A stretch of 64,000 bases of DNA from Streptosporangiaceae bacterium NEAU-GS5 (GCA_017592665.1 JAGFNW010000002.1:496001-560000), one strand, 5' to 3'. Counted from the first letter of the stretch, positions 1 through 9,076 are shown. The notes: generated from the letters alone by a model not told the origin. A program made the numbers and translations.

Positions 1-498
1 TACGTCGCCCTGGCCACCCCCGACTACGCCAGGGGCGCCTACTGCGGGGCCTATCTCGAGGTGACCGGCCCCAAGGGCAAGGTCCGCGTGAAAATCGTGG
101 ACAGCTGCCCGCCCTGCCCGAAAGGCCGGATCGACCTCAGCGCGACGGCGTTCGCGCGCATCGCCGATCCGGCCAAGGGCCAGGTCGCGGTCTCCTACCG
201 GCTCGTCAAGAACCCGCGTGCGGGCCGCCTGGCCTTCCGCGTCAAGGACGGATCCTCGCGCTGGTGGATGGGCCTGCTGGTCTACAACCACGGCAATCCC
301 CTTCGCTCGGTCGAGATCCACACGCGGAGCGGCTGGCTGCCGCTGAAGCGCACCGACTACAACTACTGGCTCACCGACAATCCAGGACCGGGGCCGTTCA
401 ACGTCCGCGTGAGCGATGTGCGCGGCCACCGCGCGGTGGTCAAGGGCGTCAAGCTCGCCCCCGAGAAGCTCCAGCAGTCCAGGACACGCCTCTACTGA
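1..498 (+). CDS. expansin-like wall-loosening protein (5' truncated by window edge)
   Basis: The frame is open from base 1 and ends at TGA 496-498; the true start and any signal peptide lie outside the window. The visible 165 residues carry a bacterial expansin layout. First comes the end of a double-psi beta-barrel domain with the typical VDSCPPCPKGRIDLS stretch (Cys pair and Asp-Leu-Ser). A CBM63-like C-terminal domain follows, rich in aromatic residues, with the pattern W-LPLKRTDYNYW and GPGPFNVRVSD. Expansin-like proteins bind and loosen polysaccharide networks non-hydrolytically outside the cell. A second barrel-domain protein occurs at 59278. A fusion with another upstream module cannot be excluded. 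Confidence 0.85.
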   Translation, partial: YVALATPDYARGAYCGAYLEVTGPKGKVRVKIVDSCPPCPKGRIDLSATAFARIADPAKGQVAVSYRLVKNPRAGRLAFRVKDGSSRWWMGLLVYNHGNPLRSVEIHTRSGWLPLKRTDYNYWLTDNPGPGPFNVRVSDVRGHRAVVKGVKLAPEKLQQSRTRLY

Positions 499-530
499 CC
501 TCGGCCGACCTCTACTGACCTCTACTGACC
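491..530. repeat. three copies of TCTACTGACC between convergent genes
   Basis: The 10-mer TCTACTGACC occurs at 491, 511 and 521. The first copy contains the stop codon of the expansin-like gene and the last contains the stop codon of the minus-strand PLP enzyme. This looks like a local slippage duplication; no function is evident. Confidence 0.7.
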
Positions 531-1706
531 GGCTTTGGCGAGCGCCTGCTCGAAGTCGGCCCACAGGTCGTCGGGGTGCTCGATGCCGACGGCCACGCGG
601 ACCGTGCCCTCGCCGATGCCCGCCGCCGCCAACTGCTCCGTGTTCAGCTTGCGGTGGGATGTGGTCGCCGGATGCAGCATGAGCGTGACGACGCCGCCGA
701 GCGACGGGGCCATCAGGGCCAGCCGCACCGAGGACATGAACCGCTCCCCCGCCGACCGGCCGCCGACCAGCTCGAAGGAGAAGACCCCGCCGAAGTCGGG
801 CAGCAGCTTGGCCGCCACCTCGTACGACGGGTGGCCGGGCAGCCCTGGCCAGTGGACCTCGGCCACCGCGGGATGCTCCACCAGGCGCGGGACCAGCGCG
901 CGCACGTTGTCGCAGTGCCGCGCCATGCGCAGCGGCAGCGTCTGCATCCCGCGCAGGGTCAGCCACGCCGCGAACGGGTCGCAGGTCGTCCCGAGCTCGA
1001 TGGCGAACCGCCACACCCGCTCGTGCAGCTCCTCCGAGGCGAAGACGGCCACCCCGCCCACCACGTCGGCGTGCCCCGACAGATATTTGGTCGTGGAGTG
1101 GACGACGATGTCGGCCCCGTGCTCGATCGGGCGGCACAAGATGGGCGAGGCGAAGGTGTTGTCGACGATTCCGACGATCCCGGCCTCTCGCGCCACGGCG
1201 AACATCGCCGGCAGGTCGGACACCTGGGTCATCGGGTTGGCGATCGTCTCCAGATACATCACCTTGGTCTCGGGGCGTACCGCGGCGCGCGCCGCCTCGA
1301 CGTCGGCCTCCCCCACGTAGGTGACCTCGACGCCGAACCGCCGCGCCAGCTCGTGGAACATGTGGGCGGTGCCGCCGTACAGGGCGGTCTGGGCGATCAC
1401 GTGATCGCCGGGCTGCAGCAGCGCGAACAGGACCGTGTTGATCGCGCCCATGCCGGATCCGGCGGCGATGGCCGCGACCCCGCCTTCGAGGTCGGCGACC
1501 GCGTCCTCAAGCGCGCGCACGGTCGGGTTGGACATCCGCCCGTAGACGAACGGCCGGTCCGGCGCCTCGAACCCGGACGCGAACACGGCCGGGTCATCGA
1601 AGACGAACCCCGATGTCTGATAGATCGGCTGAGTGATCGGGCGGCTCCCGCTCAGCACGGGTTTGGGCAGGTGAACGGCCCTGGTCTCAGGACGAAGCTC
1701 AGTCAT
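522..1706 (-). CDS. Cys/Met-metabolism PLP-dependent enzyme (gamma-lyase/synthase type)
   Basis: A 394-residue fold-type I PLP enzyme of the Cys_Met_Meta_PP family (cystathionine gamma-synthase, methionine gamma-lyase, O-acetylhomoserine sulfhydrylase). The PLP lysine is K207 in HSTTKYLSGH. The cofactor-phosphate loop GSGMGA and the YGRMSNPT substrate-site segment are present, and the length is normal. It is divergent from a MocR/PdxR-type regulator 74 bp away, so that regulator probably controls it. The exact reaction (lyase, synthase or sulfhydrylase) cannot be fixed from sequence alone. The ATG at 1706 is the only good start; no strong Shine-Dalgarno sequence is visible. Confidence 0.9.
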   Translation of the reverse strand: MTELRPETRAVHLPKPVLSGSRPITQPIYQTSGFVFDDPAVFASGFEAPDRPFVYGRMSNPTVRALEDAVADLEGGVAAIAAGSGMGAINTVLFALLQPGDHVIAQTALYGGTAHMFHELARRFGVEVTYVGEADVEAARAAVRPETKVMYLETIANPMTQVSDLPAMFAVAREAGIVGIVDNTFASPILCRPIEHGADIVVHSTTKYLSGHADVVGGVAVFASEELHERVWRFAIELGTTCDPFAAWLTLRGMQTLPLRMARHCDNVRALVPRLVEHPAVAEVHWPGLPGHPSYEVAAKLLPDFGGVFSFELVGGRSAGERFMSSVRLALMAPSLGGVVTLMLHPATTSHRKLNTEQLAAAGIGEGTVRVAVGIEHPDDLWADFEQALAKAGQ

Positions 1707-1728
1707 ACGCCAAGGATGACCCGAAAAA

Positions 1729-1767
1729 TGGGTCTATGTCAGATCCAATCACGGCAAATTGGTTCTA
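1729..1767. promoter_or_regulatory. candidate MocR operator: direct repeats TGGGTCTA and TGGTTCTA
   Basis: TGGGTCTA (1729-1736) and TGGTTCTA (1760-1767) are direct repeats 31 bp apart, about three helical turns. A third related half-site, TGGATCT, lies inverted at 1742-1749. They fill the 74-bp divergent gap between the PLP enzyme and the MocR regulator. PdxR-type MocR proteins are known to bind direct repeats ending in TGG(A/T)CTA, so this resembles a family operator. Confidence 0.55.
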
Positions 1768-1780
1768 GGATCGGGCCAAT

Positions 1781-3193
1781 ATGGAAGAGCTGATCGGATC
1801 CCTCGGCCGATGGGCGTCCGGACGCGGGCCGCTTTACCTGCTGCTCGCCGTCCGATTGCGCGCGCTCATCGACGACGGAATCCTTCCCCCCGGCACGCCG
1901 CTTCCACCCGACCGCGCGCTGGCCCGCCGCCTCGCCGTCGGCCGCGGAACCGTGATCGCCGCGTACGAACTGCTCCAGCAGGAGGGCAAGCTGGTGCGCC
2001 GCCAGGGCAGCGGCACCCGGGTGGCCGGGGCCGGGCTGCCCGCCACGCGCACCACGACCGACGGCGTCTCCAACCCGCTGCTGATGCACATCCTCGACCG
2101 GCCCGACGGCGTCACCCTGCTCAGCTGCGCCGCGCCGCTGGAGCCCCCACCCGAGCTGATCGAGGCGTATCAGAAGGCCGGGGCGCAGCTGTCCCGGATC
2201 CGGGACGACATCGGCTATCACCCGGCCGGTCATCCGATCCTGCGCGCCGCGCTCGCGGCCTACTACACGGCCCGCGGCCTGCCGACCGAGCCGGACGAGA
2301 TCCTCGTCACCAACGGCGGCCAGCAGGCGATCACGCTGATCACCTGCCTGCTCGTCACGCCGGGCGACGTGGTGCGGACCGAGGTCCCGACCTATCCGGG
2401 CGCGACGGAGATCTTCCGCAACGCCGGCGCGCTGATCGAGACCCACCCGGCGGGAACCGTGCCCGAGAGCGGCCAGGCCCGGCTGGCGTACATGATCTCG
2501 ACGGCGCACAACCCGACCGGCGCCGTCGTGCCCGCGCCCGTGCGCCGCCGACTGGCCGCCTGGGCCTGCGACAACGACGTCCCGCTGATCGACGACGAGG
2601 TCACGGCCGAGCTCTGCTTCGACGGGTCCACCCCGCCGCCGCTGGCCTGCTACGGCAAGGGCGAGCACGTCCTCACCGTGGGCTCGCTGAGCAAGCTGGT
2701 CTGGGGCGGGATCCGGGTGGGCTGGGTCCGGGCGGCCGCGCCGGTGATCTCCCGGCTGGCCCGGCTGCGCGCCATTCACGACCTCGGTGGCGACATCGTC
2801 GCCCAGCTCGCCGCCGCGGAGCTGCTGGCCCGTCTCGATCCCGTACGGCTCTCGCGTGTGGCCACCCTCCGGGCCCGCCACGACCATCTCTGCGCCGAGC
2901 TCCGCGAACGGCTGCCGGAGTGGTCGTTCGAGCCGGCGCAGGGCGGCCAGACCATGTGGATCCGCATCCCGCGCGGCGACGCGGGAACCTTCGCCCAGGT
3001 GACGGCCCGCCACGGGGTTGCCGTGCCGCCCGGGCAGGCCTTCGACCCCGCCGGCGGGCATGCCGACTACCTGCGGCTGCCGTTCCTGCACCCCGAGGCC
3101 GAGCTCACCGAGTCGGTGAAGCGGCTGGCCGCGGCCTGGCGCGAATACGACGGCACGCGCCGCCCCGCCTCCCTGCACGCCCTGGTGGTCTAG
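1781..3193 (+). CDS. MocR/PdxR-type PLP-dependent transcriptional regulator
   Basis: A 470-residue fusion of an N-terminal GntR winged helix (about residues 10-80, with PLPPDRALARRLAVGRGTV) to a fold-type I aminotransferase-like domain (about 110-460). The aminotransferase lysine is retained as K305 in VGSLSKLVWGG, and the HNPTG motif is present, so it probably senses PLP or a PLP-amino-acid adduct. It is divergent from the Cys/Met PLP enzyme and most likely controls that gene and itself. No Shine-Dalgarno sequence precedes ATG 1781, so the mRNA may be leaderless or nearly so. Confidence 0.92.
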   Translation: MEELIGSLGRWASGRGPLYLLLAVRLRALIDDGILPPGTPLPPDRALARRLAVGRGTVIAAYELLQQEGKLVRRQGSGTRVAGAGLPATRTTTDGVSNPLLMHILDRPDGVTLLSCAAPLEPPPELIEAYQKAGAQLSRIRDDIGYHPAGHPILRAALAAYYTARGLPTEPDEILVTNGGQQAITLITCLLVTPGDVVRTEVPTYPGATEIFRNAGALIETHPAGTVPESGQARLAYMISTAHNPTGAVVPAPVRRRLAAWACDNDVPLIDDEVTAELCFDGSTPPPLACYGKGEHVLTVGSLSKLVWGGIRVGWVRAAAPVISRLARLRAIHDLGGDIVAQLAAAELLARLDPVRLSRVATLRARHDHLCAELRERLPEWSFEPAQGGQTMWIRIPRGDAGTFAQVTARHGVAVPPGQAFDPAGGHADYLRLPFLHPEAELTESVKRLAAAWREYDGTRRPASLHALVV

Positions 3194-3232
3194 AGCCCGC
3201 CGAAATGGGCTTTGGTAGGGAATGCTGGGGCG

Positions 3233-3913
3233 ATGGACACTTTCGTGCTGGTGCACAGCCCGTCCGTCGGGCCGTCGACGTGGACGCCGGTGGCGGAGAT
3301 CTTACGTTCGCGCGGCCGCGCCGCTGTGGTGCCGTCGCTGGTCGATGTGACGGCGGGCCCAGGGCCATATTGGCCGAGGGTGGTGGCGGAGGTCGCGGCG
3401 AGCACACCGACCGGGCCGTTGGCGATCGTCGCGCACAGCAACGCGGGGCTGTTCGTGCCGCTGATCGTGGAGGCGCTGCGTTACCAGGTGTCGTCCGCGC
3501 TGTTCGTGGACGCGGCGCTGCCGCCGCGGAAAACGGGCACGGTACGCGCGGCCGAGCCGGAGTTCCTGGAGTTCCTGACCGGGCTGGCCGACGACAGCGG
3601 CATGCTCCCCCGCTGGACCGACTGGTGGCCCGAGGAGGACGTGGCCGCGCTGCTCCCCGACGAGCGGCAGCGCCGCACCATCGTCACCGAGCAGCCGCGC
3701 CTGCCGCTCGACTACTACACGCGGGAGATCCCCGTGCCGTCGCGCTGGGATCACGTGCGCGGCGCCTACCTGTGGTTCGGCGAGGCCTACGCGGTCCTCG
3801 CGAAGGAGGCCGGGGAGCGCGGGTGGCCCGTCACGCGCATCCCCGGCGACCATCTTCACCAGGTCATCGACCCCGAATCAGTGGCCGACTGGCTGATCTC
3901 GGCAGCACGTTAG
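3233..3913 (+). CDS. alpha/beta-hydrolase
   Basis: A 226-residue small alpha/beta-hydrolase. The N-terminal strand and oxyanion segment MDTFVLVHSPSVGPSTW, the nucleophile elbow IVAHSNAG and the C-terminal catalytic His in GDHLHQV fit the family. I chose ATG 3233 because it opens the first beta strand and follows GGGG; an upstream TTG at 3212 is less likely. Its stop overlaps the stop of the convergent phytase-like gene within TTAG. The substrate is unknown. Confidence 0.82.
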   Translation: MDTFVLVHSPSVGPSTWTPVAEILRSRGRAAVVPSLVDVTAGPGPYWPRVVAEVAASTPTGPLAIVAHSNAGLFVPLIVEALRYQVSSALFVDAALPPRKTGTVRAAEPEFLEFLTGLADDSGMLPRWTDWWPEEDVAALLPDERQRRTIVTEQPRLPLDYYTREIPVPSRWDHVRGAYLWFGEAYAVLAKEAGERGWPVTRIPGDHLHQVIDPESVADWLISAAR

Positions 3914-5193
3914 ACCAGCGGCTTCGGCAGGCGGATCGTGACGATGCGGCTCGGCACGCCGGAGTCGACAAGGTTGCCGTCGGCGCCGAAGTCGCCGAGC
4001 CCGAAGTCGTTGTCGTTGGCGACCACGAGCGTGCGGCGGTCGAGCAGGGCGATGCCCTCGACCTTGCCCGGCAGGGTGGGCACGATCACCGACAGATCGG
4101 CCACGAGCGACTTGGACGGGAGCTTGACCGACGAGAAGTCGGTCAGCGCCTCGAGGGACGGCGTGGTGGCCAGGTCGTCGTACTTGCCTCCGAGCAGGTT
4201 GGTGGCCTTCGACAGGTCGATCTCGTAGATCCGCGCGACGTTGTCGGTGCGCTCGTCGACCAGCAGCCTCTTGCGGCCGACGAAGGTCAGTCCGGAGACC
4301 TTCATCTCGCTCTGGTCGCCGTTGACCTTGGGGTCGAAGGTCGTGACGTCCTCGAACTGGTAGGCGTACTCGCCGGTGACCTTCCGGGAGCGGATGTCGA
4401 AGGTGAGGATGCGGGTGATCCGGGACTTGTCACCGGTCTTCTTGTCCGGGTTCTGCAGCGGGCTCTGGAGCGCGATGTAGAGCGTGTTTCCGTTGATCGC
4501 CAGGCCCTCGAAGCCGCGGTTCTGCTTGCGGGTGAGGTAGATGCCGGGAAGCGACTCCTTGACCGTGTAGTCGGCTCCGGTCAGGTTGAGGCCCTTCGGC
4601 ACATATCGCTCGAGGACGCGACCGCGGGACGAGACGTGCACCAGCGACGGGCTGTACTCGTCGACCAGCCAGAAGTCGCCGCGCCAGGTCCGCACGACCT
4701 CCTCGGTGTCGAGGCCGCTCGGGTTGAACGGCAGGACGGTCTTGCCGTCCCAGGTGTAGGGAACCTCGTCGTGGCCGGCCTGGTTGGACAGCCCCGTGAT
4801 CGGCTTGCCGGAGCGGCCGGTCAGCGGGATGTACTTCTTGATCTCAACGCCGTGCCGGGTGGCCACCTGGACGATCGCCGGGTCGAACTCGGGGATCGGG
4901 AATGTGCGCACCTTCTGGCCGTTCACCGTGGGCTGGCCGTTCGGGCCGCGGTCGGTGACCATCCAGTAGTCGCCCTTGCGTGCGGCCGGGAACAGGCCGC
5001 TGCCGACGCCGCCCAGCTTGATGTGGCGGTCGTTGGTGATCGACCGCTGCAGCTCGGCCAGCGGCACCGGCGGAATCGACACGTCCTTGACGACCACGGG
5101 CGGCTTGCTGGGCACGGCGAAAGCCGTACCGGGAATCAACGCGGGAACCGCCGCGGCGGCGATGGCGAGGACGGCGATGGCGGAACGCAACAC
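3910..5193 (-). CDS. secreted esterase-like/phytase-like beta-propeller protein
   Basis: About 427 residues resembling the 'esterase-like activity of phytase' family, a secreted beta-propeller of unclear substrate. I chose GTG 5193 because AAAGG sits 6 bases upstream and the product then opens with a clean Sec signal peptide (MLRSAIAVLAIAAAAVPAL, cleavage near TAFA). A GTG at 5217 would add 8 residues. Family segments include DRGPNGQ, GLSNQAGHDEVPYTWDG, the DEYSPS strand and KVEGIALLDRRTLVVANDND near the end. The gene is monocistronic, with its 3' end overlapping the hydrolase stop. Function in phosphate or ester scavenging is an inference from the family name. Confidence 0.82.
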   Translation of the reverse strand: MLRSAIAVLAIAAAAVPALIPGTAFAVPSKPPVVVKDVSIPPVPLAELQRSITNDRHIKLGGVGSGLFPAARKGDYWMVTDRGPNGQPTVNGQKVRTFPIPEFDPAIVQVATRHGVEIKKYIPLTGRSGKPITGLSNQAGHDEVPYTWDGKTVLPFNPSGLDTEEVVRTWRGDFWLVDEYSPSLVHVSSRGRVLERYVPKGLNLTGADYTVKESLPGIYLTRKQNRGFEGLAINGNTLYIALQSPLQNPDKKTGDKSRITRILTFDIRSRKVTGEYAYQFEDVTTFDPKVNGDQSEMKVSGLTFVGRKRLLVDERTDNVARIYEIDLSKATNLLGGKYDDLATTPSLEALTDFSSVKLPSKSLVADLSVIVPTLPGKVEGIALLDRRTLVVANDNDFGLGDFGADGNLVDSGVPSRIVTIRLPKPLV

Positions 5194-5289
5194 GAGGTGC
5201 CTTTCACTACGAATCACTACGGATCACGGGGAGATTTCATGCTCGAACGCTCGGAAACGTAGTGAACGCGAGTGAAGCGCCGGTGAACC

Positions 5290-5937
5290 CTAGACGTCCG
5301 TTACACGGAAGCCCGCGTGAGCCTTGTAACGGCGGTTGATGGAGATGAGGTTGGCCGTCAGCGCCTCGATCTGGCGCGCGTTCCGCAGCCGGCCCGCGTA
5401 AACGCCGCGCATGCCGGGGATGCGCGCCGCGAGCGCCTGGACCAGATCGGTCGCCTGGCGATCGTCGCCGAGCACGAGGACGTCGAGGTCCATCTCGCCG
5501 ACCTCGGGGTCGAGCAGCAGCACCGCCGACACGTGGTGGAACGCCGCGACGACCGTGCTGTCCGGGAGCACGGCCGCGGCCTGCTGCGCCGCGCTTCCCT
5601 CCGGCACCTCAAGGGGAAACGCGCCCTGCTTGTCGAAGCCCAGCGGATTCACGCAGTCGACCACGATCTTGCCGGCGAGCACGTCCTTCAGCGCTTCCAG
5701 GATCTCCCTATGCCCCTCGTACGGCACGGCGACGATCACCACGTCCGCCCGCGCCGCGACCCACGCGTTCTCGCCACCCCCGACACCCAGCTCGTCGGCG
5801 GCCGCCACGGCGCGGTCGGCGCTCCGCGAGCCGATCAGCACCTGATGTCCGGCCGCGGCGAACCGGCGAGCAAGGCCTTTGCCTTGGTCGCCGGTGCCGC
5901 CGAGGATCGCGATGGAGAGGCCAGCTATATCCGTCAT
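5290..5937 (-). CDS. fno: F420H2:NADP oxidoreductase (NADPH-dependent F420 reductase)
   Basis: 215 residues with an N-terminal Rossmann fold (SIAILGGTGDQGKGLARRFA, NADP site) and the family signatures GSRS, VIVAVPY, VDCVNPL, and AFHHVSA before the C-terminal helices. It transfers hydride between NADP(H) and the deazaflavin F420, supplying F420H2 to enzymes such as the LLM oxidoreductase at 48697. The length is normal for the family, and the gene is a single unit. Confidence 0.93.
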   Translation of the reverse strand: MTDIAGLSIAILGGTGDQGKGLARRFAAAGHQVLIGSRSADRAVAAADELGVGGGENAWVAARADVVIVAVPYEGHREILEALKDVLAGKIVVDCVNPLGFDKQGAFPLEVPEGSAAQQAAAVLPDSTVVAAFHHVSAVLLLDPEVGEMDLDVLVLGDDRQATDLVQALAARIPGMRGVYAGRLRNARQIEALTANLISINRRYKAHAGFRVTDV

Positions 5938-5956
5938 GGCCTCAGATCATGTCAGT

Positions 5957-7108
5957 TCAGCAGTTGGACAGCGTGGGCAGCCCCAGCACCCGGCTCGCGA
6001 GCCAGGCGATGGCCAGCGGGCCGCCCTCCACCGCGCCGAGCACGTGGCTGGACGCGGGAACGCTGGTCCAGAGCAGGTTGGCGCCGCGCCCGCACCAGTC
6101 GCGGCGCAGTGTCCGGCTGATCGCGATCGGGATGACCTCGTCGCCGGTGGCGTGGTAGACGAACACCGGCACGCGGGGCCGGACCGCGCCGAGCCGGTTC
6201 TGGGTCATGCGGGCCTGCCAGTCCGGCAGGGCCAGCACGTCCGTCGTGGTCAGCTCGGCCAGGGTGCGCCCGGCGAACTTCGACTCGATGTCGCCCACGC
6301 AGTCGTCGCGCGCGTCGCCGAACAGGGCCGCGCCCTCGGCCGTGAGATAGCCGTTCAGGTTGAGCTCCGGATAGGCGGCGTCGAAGCCGATGCCGGCCGC
6401 CGCCGCGAGCCCGGCGGAGGCGCCGCCGTCCAGGTGCTCGGCCACGGCGAGAAGATCTGCGGGCACGCCGCCCGCGGCCACGCCCTTCAGGTTCAGCTCG
6501 GACGCGTACGAGGACTGCAGCTGCGCCGCCCACGCGGCCGCCGAGCCGCCCTGCGAATAGCCCATGACCACGACGGGCCCGCCGCTCGCCAGCTTGGCGG
6601 CCGGCACGCGCGTCGCGGCCCTGATCGAGTCGAGCACGGCGTGGCCCTGCGAGATGCCGGCCATGTAGGTGTGCTCGCCGGGCGTGCCGAGGCCTTCGTA
6701 GTCGGTCACCGCGACGGCCCAGCCCTTGAGCAGCATGAGGCTCACGAACGCCAGCTCGGCCTCGGTCCCGTTGGCCATGGCCACGGAAGGGGCGCACTGG
6801 TCGCCCAGGCCGTGCGTGCCGACGGCGTATCCGGCGATGGGCCGCTTGCCGAGCAGATAGGGCGTCTTCGGCACGAGCAGCGTCCCGGACACCACGTTGG
6901 CGCCGCCGGTCGCCGAGGTGGAGCGGTAGAGGAGGTGCCAGGCCTTGACCGGCACCTCGAGGAGCTTGCCCGGCGCGAGATAGACCGTGGTGGGCGTGGC
7001 CTCGACGACGTCGCCTGGCGATGCCGCCGCGGCCGGGGTGACACTCATCAAGTAGGGCGCGATCACCGCCCCGATTACGAGCATGCCGAACCGAACGCGT
7101 AAGCCCAT
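5957..7108 (-). CDS. secreted lipase of the secretory lipase (LIP) family
   Basis: 383 residues. I chose ATG 7108 because AAGGGCGG lies just upstream and a Sec signal peptide follows (ends near TPAAAA|SPGD). Family hallmarks are the early strand VSGTLLVPK, the VTDYEGLG segment, nucleophile elbow GYSQGG, and the late VFVYHATGDEVIP strand with the catalytic Asp, then SSH with the His. Several cysteines may form disulfides, which fits secretion. These enzymes hydrolyse acylglycerols or related esters outside the cell. The divergent gene at 7217 is unrelated. Confidence 0.88.
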   Translation of the reverse strand: MGLRVRFGMLVIGAVIAPYLMSVTPAAAASPGDVVEATPTTVYLAPGKLLEVPVKAWHLLYRSTSATGGANVVSGTLLVPKTPYLLGKRPIAGYAVGTHGLGDQCAPSVAMANGTEAELAFVSLMLLKGWAVAVTDYEGLGTPGEHTYMAGISQGHAVLDSIRAATRVPAAKLASGGPVVVMGYSQGGSAAAWAAQLQSSYASELNLKGVAAGGVPADLLAVAEHLDGGASAGLAAAAGIGFDAAYPELNLNGYLTAEGAALFGDARDDCVGDIESKFAGRTLAELTTTDVLALPDWQARMTQNRLGAVRPRVPVFVYHATGDEVIPIAISRTLRRDWCGRGANLLWTSVPASSHVLGAVEGGPLAIAWLASRVLGLPTLSNC

Positions 7109-7216
7109 GAGGATCCGCCCTTCGGGAGAGGTGGACGGCGCCGTGAGCTGATGGTTACTCCGCAGTAGATTCCGGTCAAGCCCCAATGCCGGACGGGCCT
7201 CGGGCAGGATGAGCAG

Positions 7217-7813
7217 GTGGACGCCGGAGCGGTTGGTTTGCTGCGCGAGATCCTCGCCTCGACGGGATGGCTGGAGCGCACCCGGGAGCTGGGGCGCGCG
7301 CTGCGTGCCACCCGCTCCCCGGGCGGGCTGCTGCTGGTCGGCGATCCCGAGCACGAGCCCTGGCATCTGGCCGCGCACCTCGACGACGAGTCCCGGCTGT
7401 CGGGGCTGGCCCAGCTCGCGCCCACGCTCGTGCGCTGGTCGCCGCCGCCGGACGCGCCGCCGCACCTCCGCGTCGGCATCGACCGGGTCGCGGCGGCGCG
7501 GCGCGGCGAGACCCTGTTCGTGGTGGCCGAGTCGGCCGCACCCGTGCCCCTGCTGGAGCGGGTCAGCGACGCGCGCCGGATCGGGGCGACCGTGCTCGCC
7601 CTCGACGGCGGCGACGGCGAGCTCGCCTCGCTCGCCCACGACGTCATCTCAGTACGGCACGGCGACGCGGTCACCTTCGACGGCGTGCAGCACCTGGTCA
7701 GCACGGCGGCGGGAGAGGCACCCCCGGCCGCCGGCCCGGTCAGACGGCCCGGCCTCCGCGAGCGGCTGGCACGCCTGGCCGACCGTGTGAGCGGCCCCCA
7801 GATCGGCGACTGA
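7217..7813 (+). CDS. hypothetical protein, SIS-like layout
   Basis: 198 residues from GTG 7217 (AGGA upstream). I do not recognise a named family. The middle has strand-helix pattern GGLLLVGDPEHEPWHLAAHL, then ETLFVVAESAAPVPLL and ARRIGATVLALDGGDGELASLAHDVISV. That alternation, with a possible ligand loop, is reminiscent of a degenerate sugar-isomerase (SIS) fold. No catalytic residues can be assigned. The C-terminus is Pro/Arg-rich. It ends 12 bp before the stop of the convergent LysR gene. Confidence 0.7.
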   Translation: MDAGAVGLLREILASTGWLERTRELGRALRATRSPGGLLLVGDPEHEPWHLAAHLDDESRLSGLAQLAPTLVRWSPPPDAPPHLRVGIDRVAAARRGETLFVVAESAAPVPLLERVSDARRIGATVLALDGGDGELASLAHDVISVRHGDAVTFDGVQHLVSTAAGEAPPAAGPVRRPGLRERLARLADRVSGPQIGD

Positions 7814-7825
7814 CCCAGCCGGAGT

Positions 7826-8752
7826 TCAGCGGTCGAGCAGCTTGGAGATCTGCGCGGCCGAGTCGCGGAGCGCCTCGATCACCACGCCCTGCATGGGGTC
7901 GGGCTCGCCGGACTTGGTGCGGCCCACGCGCGTCACGGCCTCGATCCGCCGCGACCCGACGCCGCCGATGCCCGTGACCACGATTTCGCCGGGCGCCACG
8001 TCGAGCAGCGCCAGCGACGGCACGATGGCCACCCCGTAACCAGCGCCCACCAGCGCCAGCGTCGGCGGGAACTCCTCGATGACGTGCACCCGCTTGGGGA
8101 CGAACCCGTGCAGCTGCGCCAGCCGTTCGAGCGCCTGGCCGCACGCCTGATCCGGCAGGCCGGCCACCCACGGCAGGCCGACCAGGTCGTCCACCGAGGT
8201 GGGTGTCGGCGACCAGGCCGGCGGGGAGACGATGTGATATTCGTCATCGAACAGGGCGTGCCGTGACATCGAGGGCAGCGTGGGGGCCGGCTGGCTCATG
8301 TCGCGCTCGGTCACCATCAGGTCGACCCCGCCCAGGCGCAACTCCTGCAGCGCGGGCTGCCCGTAGAGCTCGTGCACGATCGGCGTGATCCGCGGATGGG
8401 TCTCGCCGAGGGTCCGCATGGCCGGCACCACAAGGTGGCGGATCACGGTCGGGAAGGCGGCGATCGTCACCGGCCCGGCCAGCCGCTCGGCAAACCTGTT
8501 GAGCTCCTGCCGCGCCTCGGCCAGCTGCTCCTCGATCCGCTCGGCGTACGCGGCGAGGACCCGGCCGGCCGGAGTGAGCGTGGCCCGGCGCTGCGAGCGA
8601 TCGATCAGCGCCATGCCCACCTCGCGCTCCAGCTGGGCCAGCTGCTGAGACACCGCGGAAGGGGTCAGGTGGAGTGCGGTGGCGGCCTTCATGACCCCGC
8701 CCCTGCGGGACACCTCGTGCAATATCCGCAGGCGCCGGGGGTCGATGTCCAT
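7826..8752 (-). CDS. LysR-family transcriptional regulator
   Basis: 308 residues from ATG 8752. The N-terminal winged helix (about 1-60, RRLRILHEVSRRGGVMKAATALHLTPSAVSQQL compressed) is followed by a linker helix and a periplasmic-binding-protein-like effector domain from about residue 90. Longer starts reaching 8818 are less likely because the HTH would then begin 22 residues late. It is divergent from a small membrane protein at 8825, 72 bp away, which is its most likely target. The effector is unknown. Confidence 0.9.
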   Translation of the reverse strand: MDIDPRRLRILHEVSRRGGVMKAATALHLTPSAVSQQLAQLEREVGMALIDRSQRRATLTPAGRVLAAYAERIEEQLAEARQELNRFAERLAGPVTIAAFPTVIRHLVVPAMRTLGETHPRITPIVHELYGQPALQELRLGGVDLMVTERDMSQPAPTLPSMSRHALFDDEYHIVSPPAWSPTPTSVDDLVGLPWVAGLPDQACGQALERLAQLHGFVPKRVHVIEEFPPTLALVGAGYGVAIVPSLALLDVAPGEIVVTGIGGVGSRRIEAVTRVGRTKSGEPDPMQGVVIEALRDSAAQISKLLDR

Positions 8753-8824
8753 GCAGGTGAGCTTACGCCGAGCTTTAGATATCTTCATTTGCGCTACAAA
8801 TCGCGCCGACGGAATCATGGGGAC

Positions 8825-9076
8825 GTGTCAACGTTCATCACGATCCTCGGCACGGTGGGGGCGCTCGTCCTGCTGGCCGGCTATGGCATGGTGTCGGCCG
8901 GGAAGATGCCGGGGAAGGGCCTGCCGTACCAGATCATCAATTTCGGCGGCGCGTTCGCGCTGATGATCAACAGCGCGTATCACTCGGCCTGGCCGTCGGC
9001 CATCCTCAACGTGGTCTGGTGCGGGATAGGCGCGATCGCCATCGGCCGCTACTCGGTGCGCAAGGCCGACGGATAG
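8825..9076 (+). CDS. small two-helix membrane protein (CBU_0592-like)
   Basis: 83 residues from GTG 8825, starting STFITILGTVGALVLLAGYG and containing two or three hydrophobic segments separated by GKMPGKGLPYQIINFGG and NSAYHSAWPSAILN. This pattern matches small CBU_0592-type membrane proteins of unknown role. It is divergent from the LysR regulator, and its 3' end overlaps the convergent gene by 28 bp. Confidence 0.75.
   Translation: MSTFITILGTVGALVLLAGYGMVSAGKMPGKGLPYQIINFGGAFALMINSAYHSAWPSAILNVVWCGIGAIAIGRYSVRKADG

Noticed and set aside
1759-5262. A 1167-codon plus-strand open frame
   Set aside because: It lies across MocR, hydrolase and antisense to the phytase-like gene; such long shadows are normal at this GC content.
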